From contig NZ_BOQE01000001.1 in assembly GCF_023705585.1 (NCBI RefSeq), forward strand, positions 1,985,001 to 2,049,000: a stretch of DNA of 64,000 nucleotides. The letters are read 5' to 3'. Each line of letters starts with the position of its first letter. The first letter of the stretch is position 1. Origin of the DNA: Collibacillus ludicampi. GTDB taxonomy: Bacteria; Bacillota; Bacilli; Tumebacillales; BOQE01. The notes below the pieces were generated by a model that did no database searches, was not told the DNA's origin, and saw nothing but the letters and a program-made list of their open reading frames with translations. Shown here in pieces: positions 1-8,558 of the stretch. The position numbers and the translations under genes are program-made.

Positions 1-2
1 AT

Positions 3-95
3 TCAATCTTTCCGCTGGGATTCCGAGGTAACGATAACGTATTTACGCATCGCACGTCGATGCTCGGTCTGGAAACGCAAGGAAAGATCCGTCAT
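3..95 (-). CDS. small hypothetical protein (30 aa)
   Basis: A 30-codon reading frame begins at an ATG preceded by a strong ribosome binding site (AAGGAGG, five bases upstream). The peptide starts MTDLSLRFQTEH, is rich in basic residues, and ends in a TGA three bases from the window edge. I do not recognise it. It could be a genuine small protein or the start of a gene cut short by a mutation; the ribosome binding site is the only positive evidence. It is divergent from tagO. Confidence 0.3.
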   Translation of the reverse strand: MTDLSLRFQTEHRRAMRKYVIVTSESQRKD

Positions 96-337
96 CAGAG
101 CCTCCTTGCAAAACTTTTATTCTTCATAATATTGTATAATAGAAGCAATAAAAAGATTACGGAGATCTGACAATGAATTTTCGTATTTGTACTCTACTCA
201 ATGAGGATGGTTCTGATATAATTCAATGTGGAATATGATTAGGACGACGCTGTGAGAAAGGGAATACCTGTTAGGAAAGTCATTTGAGATCTTGCACAAA
301 CTAGTTAAGACGACAGGCAGGTAGGAGGACTTTATCG

Positions 338-1303
338 ATGTTTATGTCACTGGCGTTGACATTCATCATAGCGTTTGGCGTTGTATACGCTCTGATCCCT
401 TTTTTAAGAAAGGTTGCTTTAAAGATCGGTTTTGTTGACATGCCGAACAAGCGGAAGATCCACCAAGATCCGATTCCACTGATCGGTGGAACAGCTATGG
501 TGATCGGATATTATGTGACTACATGTTTCATGGGAGATTACAGTGGAGATAACCGTAAGTATATCGGGATGGTTTTCGGTGGGCTCCTCATGTTTATCGT
601 CGGCTTGATCGATGATTTTGCGAAAACGAGAGGAAAAGATTTTCCGGCGTTACCCAAGCTTATGGCGCAATTTATAGCAGCGGGCATTCTGGTCTACTCG
701 GGAATCAAGATCAATGGGATCACGATTCCGTTTGGTTCTCACGGGTATCTGGTTTTTCACGAATGGGTAAAAGTATTGACTACGCTGATATGGGTCGTGG
801 CGATCACGAATATGTTTAATTTTCTTGACGGCATTGACGGTTTGGCCGGGGGAATTGCGGCTATCTCCGCCATGAGCCTCGTTTTCATATCGATCCTCAA
901 AGGTCAGCCGATTTCTGCCATGTTTGCCATGACGTTGATCGGTATATCCATTGCATTTTTGCGGCATAATTTTCATCCCGCAAGAATCTTTATGGGGGAT
1001 TCAGGGTCTACGTTTCTCGGCTTCACGTTGGCGGCGATCGCGGTTGATGGAGCGTTCAAATCCGCCACGCTGGTTTCCGTCTTGGTACCGGTCCTGGCGC
1101 TGGGCGTCCCGATCTTCGATACGTTATATGTAATCATCAAGCGGTTCCGTGAGAGACGTCCTATTTACAAAGCGGATAAGAGTCACACACACCATCAATT
1201 GATGCGCATGGGTCTCACGCAAGTACAGACGGTGTCATTCTTGTATTTGCTTGGCATCAGCTTTTCCCTGGCATCCATTGTCGTGTTGCTGCTCAATCGT
1301 TAG
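338..1303 (+). CDS. tagO: undecaprenyl-phosphate N-acetylglucosaminyl-1-phosphate transferase (TagO/WecA family)
   Basis: Integral membrane glycosyl-1-phosphate transferase of the MraY/WecA family. It transfers GlcNAc-1-phosphate from UDP-GlcNAc to undecaprenyl phosphate, the first step of wall teichoic acid or other envelope polysaccharide synthesis on the inner face of the membrane. Family motifs are present: DDFAK near residues 92-96, NFLDGIDGLAGG at 161-172, MGDSGS at 219-224 and the histidine motif SHTHHQL at 282-288. About ten hydrophobic helices span its 321 residues, slightly short of the usual 350. The ATG at 338 sits nine bases after AGGAGG. A strong terminator follows, so it is probably monocistronic. 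Confidence 0.93.
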   Translation: MFMSLALTFIIAFGVVYALIPFLRKVALKIGFVDMPNKRKIHQDPIPLIGGTAMVIGYYVTTCFMGDYSGDNRKYIGMVFGGLLMFIVGLIDDFAKTRGKDFPALPKLMAQFIAAGILVYSGIKINGITIPFGSHGYLVFHEWVKVLTTLIWVVAITNMFNFLDGIDGLAGGIAAISAMSLVFISILKGQPISAMFAMTLIGISIAFLRHNFHPARIFMGDSGSTFLGFTLAAIAVDGAFKSATLVSVLVPVLALGVPIFDTLYVIIKRFRERRPIYKADKSHTHHQLMRMGLTQVQTVSFLYLLGISFSLASIVVLLLNR

Positions 1304-1380
1304 TTAATAAGCGCAGTTACGGACAGCTAAGCGACCATTTGAACAATGGGGATCTTACGTGTAACGGTCTACCCTGCGAA

Positions 1381-1411
1381 AAGATGTGCCTTTGTGGTAC
1401 GTCTTTTTTTT
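1381..1411 (+). terminator. rho-independent terminator after tagO
   Basis: A 10-bp stem (1381-1390 with 1396-1405, two G-U pairs) with a five-base loop is followed by a run of T. It separates tagO from the gat operon. Confidence 0.8.
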
Positions 1412-1423
1412 CTGTGTTATAAT
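1395..1423 (+). promoter_or_regulatory. probable gatCAB promoter (extended -10)
   Basis: TGTTATAAT at 1415-1423 is an extended -10 (TGn plus TATAAT). The -35 region is weak, which is usual with an extended -10. It lies about 47 bases before gatC, directly after the tagO terminator. Confidence 0.5.
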
Positions 1424-1469
1424 CATGGAATGAAATTTTAGCTCGTCATTTTGAACGGGAGGTGTCTCT

Positions 1470-1760
1470 ATGGCGATCAGTTTGGAGCAAGTGGAACATG
1501 TTGCCAATTTGGCACGATTGGCTTTGGATGAGAAGGAGAAAGAGCAGTTGACTCAGCAACTCAACAAGATTCTCGAGTATGCGAATCAATTGCAGGAGCT
1601 GGATGTTGAAGATGTGCCCCCAACAAGTCACGTATTGCCTTTGAAAAATGTACTTCGAGAAGATAAGGCACGGACATGGCTCACGAATGAAGAAGCGCTC
1701 GCCAACGCGCCGGATTCGGCCGACGGACAATTCCGCGTGCCTGCGGTTTTGGAGGGATAG
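1470..1760 (+). CDS. gatC: Asp-tRNA(Asn)/Glu-tRNA(Gln) amidotransferase subunit C
   Basis: Small subunit (96 aa) of the GatCAB amidotransferase, which converts misacylated Glu-tRNA(Gln) and Asp-tRNA(Asn) to the correct amidated forms in organisms lacking the direct synthetases. The N-terminal helix with [14 protein letters not shown] and the C-terminal block LRED...[14 protein letters not shown] are typical of the family. GatC wraps around GatA and joins it to GatB. The ATG is preceded by GGGAGGTG. It is first in a gatC-gatA-gatB operon with six bases between gatC and gatA. Confidence 0.97.
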   Translation: MAISLEQVEHVANLARLALDEKEKEQLTQQLNKILEYANQLQELDVEDVPPTSHVLPLKNVLREDKARTWLTNEEALANAPDSADGQFRVPAVLEG

Positions 1761-1766
1761 AAACTG

Positions 1767-3218
1767 ATGAGCATATTGGAATCATCCATTCGGGAAATAC
1801 ATACGAAAATTCGCGATAAAGAAATCAAACCGTCTGAATTGACAGAGGCAGCGCTGAAACGAATCTCTGAAACGGACGAACGCGTGAAAGCGTATTTGCT
1901 TGTTGTAGGCGAACAGGCAATGGAAGAGGCAAAAAAATTGGATCAATTACCGGAAGGAGAACTTCCGTTACTTTACGGAATCCCGGGGGCTATCAAGGAC
2001 AATATGGTAACCCGCGGAATTCGCACGACTTGCGCCAGCAAAATCCTCAGTAACTACATTCCGCCTTATAATGCGACGGCTGTTAACAAGTTGCAGGATA
2101 ACCGTTTCGTTCTGATTGGAAAAACGAATATGGATGAGTTCGCGATGGGCTCTTCCAATGAGAACTCCGGTTTCTTTTCTACAAAAAATCCATGGGATTT
2201 GGAACGCGTACCTGGCGGTTCGTCCGGAGGATCGGCCGCAACGGTGGCAGCCAAACAGGTTCCTTTCTCCCTCGGTTCCGATACGGGTGGATCGATTCGT
2301 CAACCGGCGGCCTATTGCGGTGTAGTCGGCTTAAAACCGACGTATGGTCTCGTTTCCCGTTTTGGTCTGGTCGCATTCGCTTCATCGCTGGATCAGATCG
2401 GACCTTTCACACGCACGGTGGAAGACTGTGCGATCGTCCTGCAAGCGATTGTAGGACACGATCCGAATGATTCCACTTCTGCCAACGTGGAGATTCCCGA
2501 TTACCTCTCCGCATTGACAGGGGATATTAAAGGGTTGAAGGTGGCGATCCCCAAAGAATATTTTCATGCGGAAGGCGCTGATCCGGAAGTGTTGGAACAG
2601 GTCCGGAACGCGATTCGCGTGCTGGAAGGGCTCGGGGCAACGGTTGACGAAGTCTCATTGCCGCACACGAAATATGCGGTGGCTACGTATTATTTGCTCG
2701 CACCGGCGGAGGCATCTTCCAATTTGGCCCGCTATGACGGTGTTCGTTATGGTGTGCGTGCGGAAGGTGCTATGAATCTGGTGGATATGTACAAAAAGAC
2801 GCGCTCGGAAGGATTCGGCCCGGAAGTGAAACGCCGGATCATGTTAGGTACCTATGCACTTTCTTCCGGCTATTATGATGCGTATTATTTGCGTGCGCAA
2901 AAAACACGTACATTGATCAAACAGGATTTCGATCGCGTATTCGCCGACTATGATGTGATCGTTTCGCCGACAGCGCCGACAGTCGCATTCAAGTCCGGGG
3001 AGAAGATCGACGATCCACTGACCATGTATTTGAATGATATCTATACGATTCCGGTCAATCTCGCCGGCATTCCGGCGATATCGGTTCCTTGCGGGCTCGT
3101 GAACGGACTGCCGGTTGGTTTGCAAATCATTGGGAAGGCATTCGATGAAGCGACCATGCTGCGAGTCGCTCATGCGTATGAGCAAGCGGCAGGATTTTCC
3201 GCACAGCCGCAATTGTAA
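1767..3218 (+). CDS. gatA: Asp-tRNA(Asn)/Glu-tRNA(Gln) amidotransferase subunit A
   Basis: Amidase-signature glutaminase subunit (483 aa) that hydrolyses glutamine and passes ammonia to GatB. The Ser-cisSer-Lys triad is present at the expected spacing: Lys77 in GAIKDN, Ser152 in the GGSSGGSA glycine-serine loop, and the nucleophile Ser176 in DTGGSIRQP. Length matches the family. It lies between gatC and gatB, and the ribosome binding site (GGAGGG) lies inside the end of gatC, so translation is probably coupled. Confidence 0.98.
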   Translation: MSILESSIREIHTKIRDKEIKPSELTEAALKRISETDERVKAYLLVVGEQAMEEAKKLDQLPEGELPLLYGIPGAIKDNMVTRGIRTTCASKILSNYIPPYNATAVNKLQDNRFVLIGKTNMDEFAMGSSNENSGFFSTKNPWDLERVPGGSSGGSAATVAAKQVPFSLGSDTGGSIRQPAAYCGVVGLKPTYGLVSRFGLVAFASSLDQIGPFTRTVEDCAIVLQAIVGHDPNDSTSANVEIPDYLSALTGDIKGLKVAIPKEYFHAEGADPEVLEQVRNAIRVLEGLGATVDEVSLPHTKYAVATYYLLAPAEASSNLARYDGVRYGVRAEGAMNLVDMYKKTRSEGFGPEVKRRIMLGTYALSSGYYDAYYLRAQKTRTLIKQDFDRVFADYDVIVSPTAPTVAFKSGEKIDDPLTMYLNDIYTIPVNLAGIPAISVPCGLVNGLPVGLQIIGKAFDEATMLRVAHAYEQAAGFSAQPQL

Positions 3219-3236
3219 GAGGGGGTAGGAAATCAC

Positions 3237-4664
3237 ATGTTATTTGAGACAGTTATCGGCTTGGAAGTTCACGTGGAGATGGCTACCCGATCGAAAATCT
3301 TCTGCGGCTGCTCAACAGAATTCGGTGCACCTCCGAACACGAACGTGTGTCCGATTTGCCTGGGACACCCAGGAGTGTTGCCCGTACTCAATCAAAAGGC
3401 GTTGGAATTGGCGATCAAAGCCGCAATGGCTTTGAACTGTGAAATTGCAGAAGAAAGCAAGTTCGACCGGAAAAACTATTTTTACCCAGATCTCCCGAAA
3501 GCTTATCAAATCTCGCAATACGATAAGCCGATCGGTCAGAACGGCTATATCGACATCGAAGTGAATGGCGAGACGAAGCGGATTGGTATCACTCGCGTGC
3601 ATCTCGAAGAGGACGCTGGGAAGTCGAACCATGCTCCGGACGGAACCCATACGCTCGTTGATTTCAACCGGGTAGGCGTACCGCTGATCGAGATCGTTTC
3701 TGAACCGGATATCCGTTCGCCTGAAGAAGCGCGTGCCTACTTGGAAAAATTGAAAGCGATCATGCAGTATTGCGAGATTTCCGACTGCAAGATGGAAGAA
3801 GGATCGCTGCGCTGTGACGCAAACATTTCTTTACGTCCGAAGGGTTCCACTGTATTCGGAACCAAAACCGAGTTGAAGAATATGAACTCGTTCCGCAATG
3901 TGCAACGCGGTCTGGAATATGAGCAAGAGCGCCAGGCGAAAATCCTCTTGTCCGGCGGACAAGTCGTGCAGGAGACGCGTCGTTGGGACGATGTCAAGAA
4001 CGAAACGACTGTGATGCGTTCCAAGGAGGAAGCGCATGATTACCGCTACTTCCCGGAACCCGATTTGGTCAAAGTCATCATCGATGATGAGATGAAAAAG
4101 CGGATTCGCGCGACCATCCCCGAATTGCCGACGGAACGGAAAAACCGCTATATCAGGGAGTTCGGATTGCCTGCATATGATGCGGAGGTACTTACGGCTT
4201 CAAAAGCGGTGGCCGACTTCTTCGAAGCGACACTGCAGCATACAAATCAGGCGAAGGCTGTTTCGAACTGGATCATGGGTGAGCTTCTTGGCCATCTGAA
4301 TGCAGCCGGTATGGAAATTCATGATTCGAAGATCAAGCCGGAACATTTGGGTAAATTGATTAACGCGATCGAGAAAGGTACGATTTCCACCAAGATTGCG
4401 AAAACCGTTTTTGAAGAGATGTTTAATACGGGTAACGATCCTGAGACGATCATTGAAGAAAAAGGTTTGGTGCAAATTAGCGATGTAGGTGAAATCACAA
4501 GGATCGTAGACGAAGTGATCGCCGCGAATCCCAAATCTGTGGAAGACTTCAAGAACGGGAAAGAGCGGGCTTTGGGGGCGCTCGTCGGTCAAGTCATGAA
4601 AGCCACGAAAGGGAAAGCCAATCCGCAAATGGTCAATACGATCATTCGTGAACGGATTCAATAG
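3237..4664 (+). CDS. gatB: Asp-tRNA(Asn)/Glu-tRNA(Gln) amidotransferase subunit B
   Basis: Kinase-like subunit (475 aa) that binds and phosphorylates the misacylated aminoacyl-tRNA before transamidation. The N-terminal zinc site appears as FCGCSTEFG followed by CPICLG. The central GatB domain contains [16 protein letters not shown] and HLEEDAGK; the C-terminal 150 residues form the helical YqeY-like tRNA-binding tail. It is the last gene of the gat operon, 18 bases after gatA, and a short hairpin follows before dagK. Confidence 0.98.
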   Translation: MLFETVIGLEVHVEMATRSKIFCGCSTEFGAPPNTNVCPICLGHPGVLPVLNQKALELAIKAAMALNCEIAEESKFDRKNYFYPDLPKAYQISQYDKPIGQNGYIDIEVNGETKRIGITRVHLEEDAGKSNHAPDGTHTLVDFNRVGVPLIEIVSEPDIRSPEEARAYLEKLKAIMQYCEISDCKMEEGSLRCDANISLRPKGSTVFGTKTELKNMNSFRNVQRGLEYEQERQAKILLSGGQVVQETRRWDDVKNETTVMRSKEEAHDYRYFPEPDLVKVIIDDEMKKRIRATIPELPTERKNRYIREFGLPAYDAEVLTASKAVADFFEATLQHTNQAKAVSNWIMGELLGHLNAAGMEIHDSKIKPEHLGKLINAIEKGTISTKIAKTVFEEMFNTGNDPETIIEEKGLVQISDVGEITRIVDEVIAANPKSVEDFKNGKERALGALVGQVMKATKGKANPQMVNTIIRERIQ

Positions 4665-4679
4665 CGAAAGAGAAAGAGG

Positions 4680-4705
4680 CCCCAAGCGATTGCTTGGGGT
4701 TCCTC
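4680..4705 (+). terminator. hairpin after gatB
   Basis: Perfect 8-bp stem CCCCAAGC/GCTTGGGG with a four-base loop, followed by a weak T/C tract. Probably a partial terminator, since dagK starts only 20 bases downstream on the same strand. Confidence 0.5.
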
Positions 4706-4724
4706 CTATTGGGGGTAAGACTCG

Positions 4725-5618
4725 ATGGCGAAGCAACGACCGCGTGCAAGATTGATCTACAATCCTACATCAGGTAAGGAAATCATGCGGAACGTATTAG
4801 CTGACGTTCTGGATATCCTCGAGCAGGGGGGACTGGAGACGTCTTGCCATATGACTAAGAATATCGCGGGAGATGCGACAAGAGCGGCGGCCGAAGCGGC
4901 AAACGAAGGTTTCGATTATGTGATTGCTGCTGGCGGTGACGGAACGGTGAGTGAGGTGGTCAACGGGCTTGCTTCCGCATCCCGCCGTCCCGTACTTGGT
5001 ATCATTCCTGCCGGTACATCAAATGATTTGGCGAAGTCACTGAATATCCCGCGCGATATCAAGGCGGCCTGTAAACAGATTGTCAAGTTTCAGACAGTTC
5101 CCCTCGATATCGGCGAAGCGGATGGGAGATATTTTGTAAACATTGCCGGTTGCGGGCGTTTGACAGAGATTACATATGAGGTTCCGAGCAAACTGAAGAC
5201 GATGCTCGGACAATTGGCTTATTATGTGAAGGGATTGGAGAAACTACCGATGCTCCGTCCGATCCATATCGAAGTGGAGGCACGTAATTTTGCGTACTCC
5301 GGCAAAGCGATGCTGTGTCTCATCGCCAACTCCAATACGGTCGGGGGATTTGAAAAACTGGCACCGAAAGCCCGCCTGGATGACGGGTTGCTGGATGTGA
5401 TCATCGTTAAACAGGTGAGCCTTCCGCATTTGATCCGGCTCGCGACAGCCGCATTGCGCGGGGAACATATCGCGAGTGACCGGGTGGTTTATTATCAAAC
5501 GGATTGCCTGCGCGTACATTCCGTTGATCACGTGGATCTGAATTTCGACGGAGAATATGGGGGACCTTTGCCGAGAACGTTTAAAGCATGCAAGCACCAT
5601 CTGAAGGTCTTGATCTAA
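4725..5618 (+). CDS. dagK: diacylglycerol kinase-family lipid kinase
   Basis: Soluble DAGK-catalytic-domain lipid kinase (297 aa), homologous to Bacillus DgkB/YerQ, which phosphorylates diacylglycerol so that it re-enters phospholipid synthesis after lipoteichoic acid assembly. The nucleotide-binding motif GGDGTVSEVVNGL lies at residues 70-82, with the following PAGTSNDLAKSL loop. The C-terminal half has the beta-sandwich of the family (NFDGEYGGPLP). Order gatCAB-dagK-rlmCD is conserved in Bacillus, supporting the call. Confidence 0.93.
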   Translation: MAKQRPRARLIYNPTSGKEIMRNVLADVLDILEQGGLETSCHMTKNIAGDATRAAAEAANEGFDYVIAAGGDGTVSEVVNGLASASRRPVLGIIPAGTSNDLAKSLNIPRDIKAACKQIVKFQTVPLDIGEADGRYFVNIAGCGRLTEITYEVPSKLKTMLGQLAYYVKGLEKLPMLRPIHIEVEARNFAYSGKAMLCLIANSNTVGGFEKLAPKARLDDGLLDVIIVKQVSLPHLIRLATAALRGEHIASDRVVYYQTDCLRVHSVDHVDLNFDGEYGGPLPRTFKACKHHLKVLI

Positions 5619-5629
5619 GGAGGCATCAT

Positions 5630-6238
5630 ATGACAGCTCTCAACAGGGGAGGAGACTCGTTTATCGATCGTTCCTTACCAATGTTTTGCCAACATGTCGC
5701 GCTTCCTGATCTACCGAGTCCTACGGGTGGCGCCGTGGCAGGGGTTACAGGCGCGTTATTGGCGAGTTTGAGCGAACTCGTTTTACGCGTAACGGTAAAC
5801 CATCTGCCAGCCCATCAAAGGACGGATGATGCGAACGAATGGAAAGATCTTATCGCCGCGATGGAAGAGTTTCGCCGTAAACTGTTAGCCTACAGTGAAG
5901 AAGATGTCTATGAAGTGGAAAAGTTGGCTCATGGACAGCGGGAATCTTGTGTCCGCAAACAGATCGCTGCACTTGCGAAGATCGCGAGCCATCTGGTCAA
6001 GGTCTTGCGATCGCTCGAACAGGTCGCGGATCGTTTGCATCCATCCGTGCTGGCTGATGCACGCGCAGTCGCTCACCTGGGTAAGGGAGCGGCAGACGCG
6101 ATCTATGAGATTGAGATTGCGAATATCCGCATGCACGGAGACGGTGATTCCGTTCTCTTGCAACGGATCGCAATGTGGCGAGAGGATGCGCATCTTGCAG
6201 TCGATGGGATTTTGGCGAAAACGAATTTGATTGTCTGA
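5630..6238 (+). CDS. cyclodeaminase/cyclohydrolase (FTCD C-terminal domain) family protein
   Basis: This 202-residue, all-helical protein matches the formimidoyltetrahydrofolate cyclodeaminase / methenyltetrahydrofolate cyclohydrolase family. The N-terminal LPSPTGGAVAGVTGALLASL segment, a glycine-rich helix start that binds folate, is the diagnostic part. The reaction would be ring closure or hydrolysis on a one-carbon folate, but substrate cannot be told from sequence. I chose the ATG at 5630 because AAGGAGG lies seven bases before it; an upstream in-frame start at 5588 would overlap dagK. It is inserted between dagK and rlmCD, which are adjacent in Bacillus. Confidence 0.82.
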   Translation: MTALNRGGDSFIDRSLPMFCQHVALPDLPSPTGGAVAGVTGALLASLSELVLRVTVNHLPAHQRTDDANEWKDLIAAMEEFRRKLLAYSEEDVYEVEKLAHGQRESCVRKQIAALAKIASHLVKVLRSLEQVADRLHPSVLADARAVAHLGKGAADAIYEIEIANIRMHGDGDSVLLQRIAMWREDAHLAVDGILAKTNLIV

Positions 6239-6299
6239 ACTCCTTGGCGATCGTGCAATGTCAAAAATGAAAAGACGATCTGGAAAATGAGGTGGAAGG

Positions 6300-7685
6300 A
6301 TGGCCAAGCAGGTTCTTGGCGTACCGGTGAAGCAAAATCAAATCATTGAACTCGATATCCATGGGATGAGTCATGAAGGGGAAGGCGTCGGCAAGTACGA
6401 AGGATTTACCGTGTTTGTAGCGGGCGCTCTTACGGGAGAGCGGGTGCGCGTAAAAATCATGAAGGTACATAAAAGCTTTGCCGTGAGTCGGCTGCTTGAG
6501 GTCGTCGCCCCGAGCGATGTGCGTATGGATCCTCCTTGCCCCATTTATCACCAATGTGGCGGATGCCATCTCCAACATGTGAGCTATGAGGCGCAATTGG
6601 TTCATAAACGACAGATTGTCGTCGATGCACTGGAGCGGATCGGGAAGCTTAGCCATGTGCTTGTACATCCCACTTTAGGAATGAAGGAACCTTGGAAGTA
6701 TCGCAACAAATCCCAGGTTCCAGTGAGTCTCGTGAACGGACACGTCGTGGCAGGTTTTTATGCGCCAAGAACCCATGAAATCATCGATATGGAAGGATGC
6801 CCGATTCAGCATCCCTATGCGGATGATATACTCAAAACGGTCAAACAAGCGATCGCTGAACTGGGAGTTGTGCCTTATGATGAGATCGGTCACAAAGGAT
6901 TGATCCGCCATATCGTCTCTCGCATCGGCTTCTTTACAGGCGAAACGATGGTTGTTCTCGTGACCAATGGGCGCTATTTGCCCAAGAAAGACCGATTGAT
7001 TGAGCGGTTACGACGAGAAATTCCACATCTAGTCTCAATCGTGCAGAATATCAATACGGCAAAGACGAACGTGATTTTCGGACAGGAATCGATCACCTTA
7101 TGGGGAAAAGATACGATCACCGATTACATCGGGGACATCCAGTTTGAAATTTCTCCGCGATCCTTTTTCCAAGTGAATCCTGTACAAACGCGCGTTTTGT
7201 ATGAAAAAGCACTCGAATACGCGCAATTGACAGGAGTGGAAGAAGTAATTGACGCATATTGCGGGATCGGAACGATCTCCCTATTTCTAGCGAAAAAGGC
7301 GAGGCACGTCTATGGGGTCGAAGTCATTCCTGAAGCGATCGAAGATGCGAAGAAAAACGCCGAGCGAAACGGTATTTCGAACGTTGATTTTATCGTGGGC
7401 AAAGCGGAAGAAGTCATCCCATTTTTGAACAAAGATAAAGGGGTTTCCGCAGACGTCGTGGTCGTCGATCCTCCTCGCAAAGGATGTGACGAAGCTCTTT
7501 TGCAGACGATCGCAACGATGCGTCCGGAGCGGGTCGTTTATGTAAGTTGTAACCCGAGCACGTTGGCCAGAGACTTACGATACTTGGAGGATCACGGGTA
7601 TCAAACTCTCGAGGTACAACCGGTGGACATGTTCCCGCAAACCTATCATGTGGAAGCTGTAGTATCGATTGTACGAAATGACTAA
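6300..7685 (+). CDS. rlmCD: 23S rRNA (uracil-C5)-methyltransferase (RlmD/RlmCD family)
   Basis: SAM-dependent RNA m5U methyltransferase (461 aa). An N-terminal TRAM domain (residues 10-70) precedes a [4Fe-4S] site, Cys80, Cys86, Cys89 and Cys167. The C-terminal Rossmann domain has DAYCGIGTIS (SAM binding), VVDPPRKGC and the catalytic-cysteine motif YVSCNPSTLARDL. In Bacillus the homologue YefA modifies both U747 and U1939 of 23S rRNA; this assignment is by family and by gene order after dagK. Start ATG follows GAGGTGGAAGG. Confidence 0.93.
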   Translation: MAKQVLGVPVKQNQIIELDIHGMSHEGEGVGKYEGFTVFVAGALTGERVRVKIMKVHKSFAVSRLLEVVAPSDVRMDPPCPIYHQCGGCHLQHVSYEAQLVHKRQIVVDALERIGKLSHVLVHPTLGMKEPWKYRNKSQVPVSLVNGHVVAGFYAPRTHEIIDMEGCPIQHPYADDILKTVKQAIAELGVVPYDEIGHKGLIRHIVSRIGFFTGETMVVLVTNGRYLPKKDRLIERLRREIPHLVSIVQNINTAKTNVIFGQESITLWGKDTITDYIGDIQFEISPRSFFQVNPVQTRVLYEKALEYAQLTGVEEVIDAYCGIGTISLFLAKKARHVYGVEVIPEAIEDAKKNAERNGISNVDFIVGKAEEVIPFLNKDKGVSADVVVVDPPRKGCDEALLQTIATMRPERVVYVSCNPSTLARDLRYLEDHGYQTLEVQPVDMFPQTYHVEAVVSIVRND

Positions 7686-7713
7686 GTAAAGGTTTCCAGA
7701 ATCTAGCAGAATA

Positions 7714-7734
7714 GTTCCCTCACTCACTGGGAAC
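7714..7734 (+). terminator. weak hairpin after rlmCD
   Basis: GTTCCC and GGGAAC pair around a nine-base loop; there is no T run, so termination is uncertain. Confidence 0.3.
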
Positions 7735-7783
7735 CTCATCATTCTCGAATTGGTATTAAATTCTCGTTGGCATCTTTTTAAGC

Positions 7784-7813
7784 TTGCTGAATTTACCATG
7801 GGTTTGTTACAAT
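7784..7813 (+). promoter_or_regulatory. promoter of the DUF420 gene
   Basis: TTGCTG, 18-base spacer, then TACAAT with a TGn extension. Transcription would start near 7820, so coding must begin after that point; this decides between the possible start codons of the next gene. Confidence 0.6.
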
Positions 7814-7842
7814 CAATCCGAGTATTTTGGAGGGCGAATCCA

Positions 7843-8331
7843 TTGGAATGGGATCCCCATCAAAAGAAAGGATGGATCCAAGTCATGCTGCAGTATCTTC
7901 CCTACATAAACGAGGCTTGTATTTTGTTAAGTGCGACTTTCATGGCCATCGGGTGGAGGTTCATTCGTAAGAAGCAGATTGAAATCCATAAGCGTTTCAT
8001 GATCCTGGGGTCGGTTTTCGCAGTTCTGTTTTTCACAGGCTATGCTTTGAGAACAGTACTGGTTGGGACAACGGCATTTGGCGGACCGGAACACCTGCGA
8101 TTGCCGTATGAAATCTTTTTGCAAATGCATTCCACACTTGCCACTGTTGCAGCAATCTTGGGCATACTGGTATTACGGCTGGCATTCAAACGAAACTTTT
8201 CGAAACACCGGAAATTAGGCCCCTGGGCTGTATCCATCTGGTTTATCACGGTTGCAAGTGGACTTGTCGTATTTCTCCTGCTTTATGTCATTTTCCCATC
8301 GGGGCCGACGACGAAAGTATTCGGGTCATGA
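7843..8331 (+). CDS. DUF420 family membrane protein
   Basis: A 162-residue protein with about four to five hydrophobic helices, matching the DUF420 family (YozB/CtaM-like). Bacterial DUF420 proteins are linked to cytochrome oxidase assembly. Typical elements are IEIHKRFMILG, RLPYEIFLQMHS and SKHRKLGPW, with conserved histidines in helices. I prefer a TTG start at 7843, nine bases after GGAGG and downstream of the predicted promoter; an ATG at 7885 is the alternative, while the upstream ATG at 7798 lies inside the promoter. Its position directly before two qox operons fits a role in oxidase biogenesis. Confidence 0.75.
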   Translation: MEWDPHQKKGWIQVMLQYLPYINEACILLSATFMAIGWRFIRKKQIEIHKRFMILGSVFAVLFFTGYALRTVLVGTTAFGGPEHLRLPYEIFLQMHSTLATVAAILGILVLRLAFKRNFSKHRKLGPWAVSIWFITVASGLVVFLLLYVIFPSGPTTKVFGS

Positions 8332-8368
8332 TGCGGAAGCAGTCAAGCAACAATTTTCTGAAAGGATC

Positions 8369-8407
8369 ATGACATTTTCATGAGACGATCATGACATCTT
8401 TATGACA
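8369..8407 (+). promoter_or_regulatory. direct repeats with 11-bp period upstream of qox operon 1
   Basis: Four copies of ATGA(C/G)A start at 8370, 8381, 8392 and 8402. A period of about one helical turn is the pattern bound by OmpR-family response regulators such as PhoP or ResD in Bacillus. Which regulator binds here is not known. Confidence 0.45.
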
Positions 8408-8421
8408 CTTTAATAATCTTA

Positions 8422-8455
8422 TTGAAGGGTTTAATTTTGTGTGATAACTTTCACA
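8422..8455 (+). promoter_or_regulatory. qox operon 1 promoter with Fnr/CRP-type palindrome over the -10
   Basis: TTGAAG (8422-8427), 17-base spacer and TAACTT (8445-8450) with a TG extension form a plausible promoter. A perfect TGTGA-N6-TCACA palindrome at 8440-8455 covers the -10. This is the published Bacillus Fnr consensus (also the E. coli CRP one). A protein bound here would block RNA polymerase, so repression is inferred. Confidence 0.6.
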
Positions 8456-8461
8456 TGAGAT

Positions 8462-8498
8462 CTACGAGTGTGTGAACTTTAAACGAACTCGTAGTTTT
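8462..8498 (+). other. leader hairpin of qox operon 1
   Basis: CTACGAGT (8462-8469) pairs perfectly with ACTCGTAG (8487-8494), followed by TTTT. It lies in the 5' leader about 60 bases before qoxA and could be a weak attenuator or an mRNA-stability element. Confidence 0.4.
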
Positions 8499-8558
8499 GG
8501 CTCGTTGAGTCAAATCAGACCACTTCATGTGGAATGTTAGAAGAAAGGAGAGAGACCA

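Noticed and set aside
173-241. 22-codon plus-strand frame before tagO
   Set aside because: It has no adequate ribosome site, and its A+T-rich codons do not resemble neighbouring genes.
7798-7842. Earlier ATG start for the DUF420 protein
   Set aside because: It has no ribosome site and lies within the predicted promoter spacer.
8462-8494. Second purine riboswitch before qox, because CTACGAGT/ACTCGTAG resembles a P1 stem
   Set aside because: None of the purine aptamer core words lie between the arms; only the stem sequence is similar.
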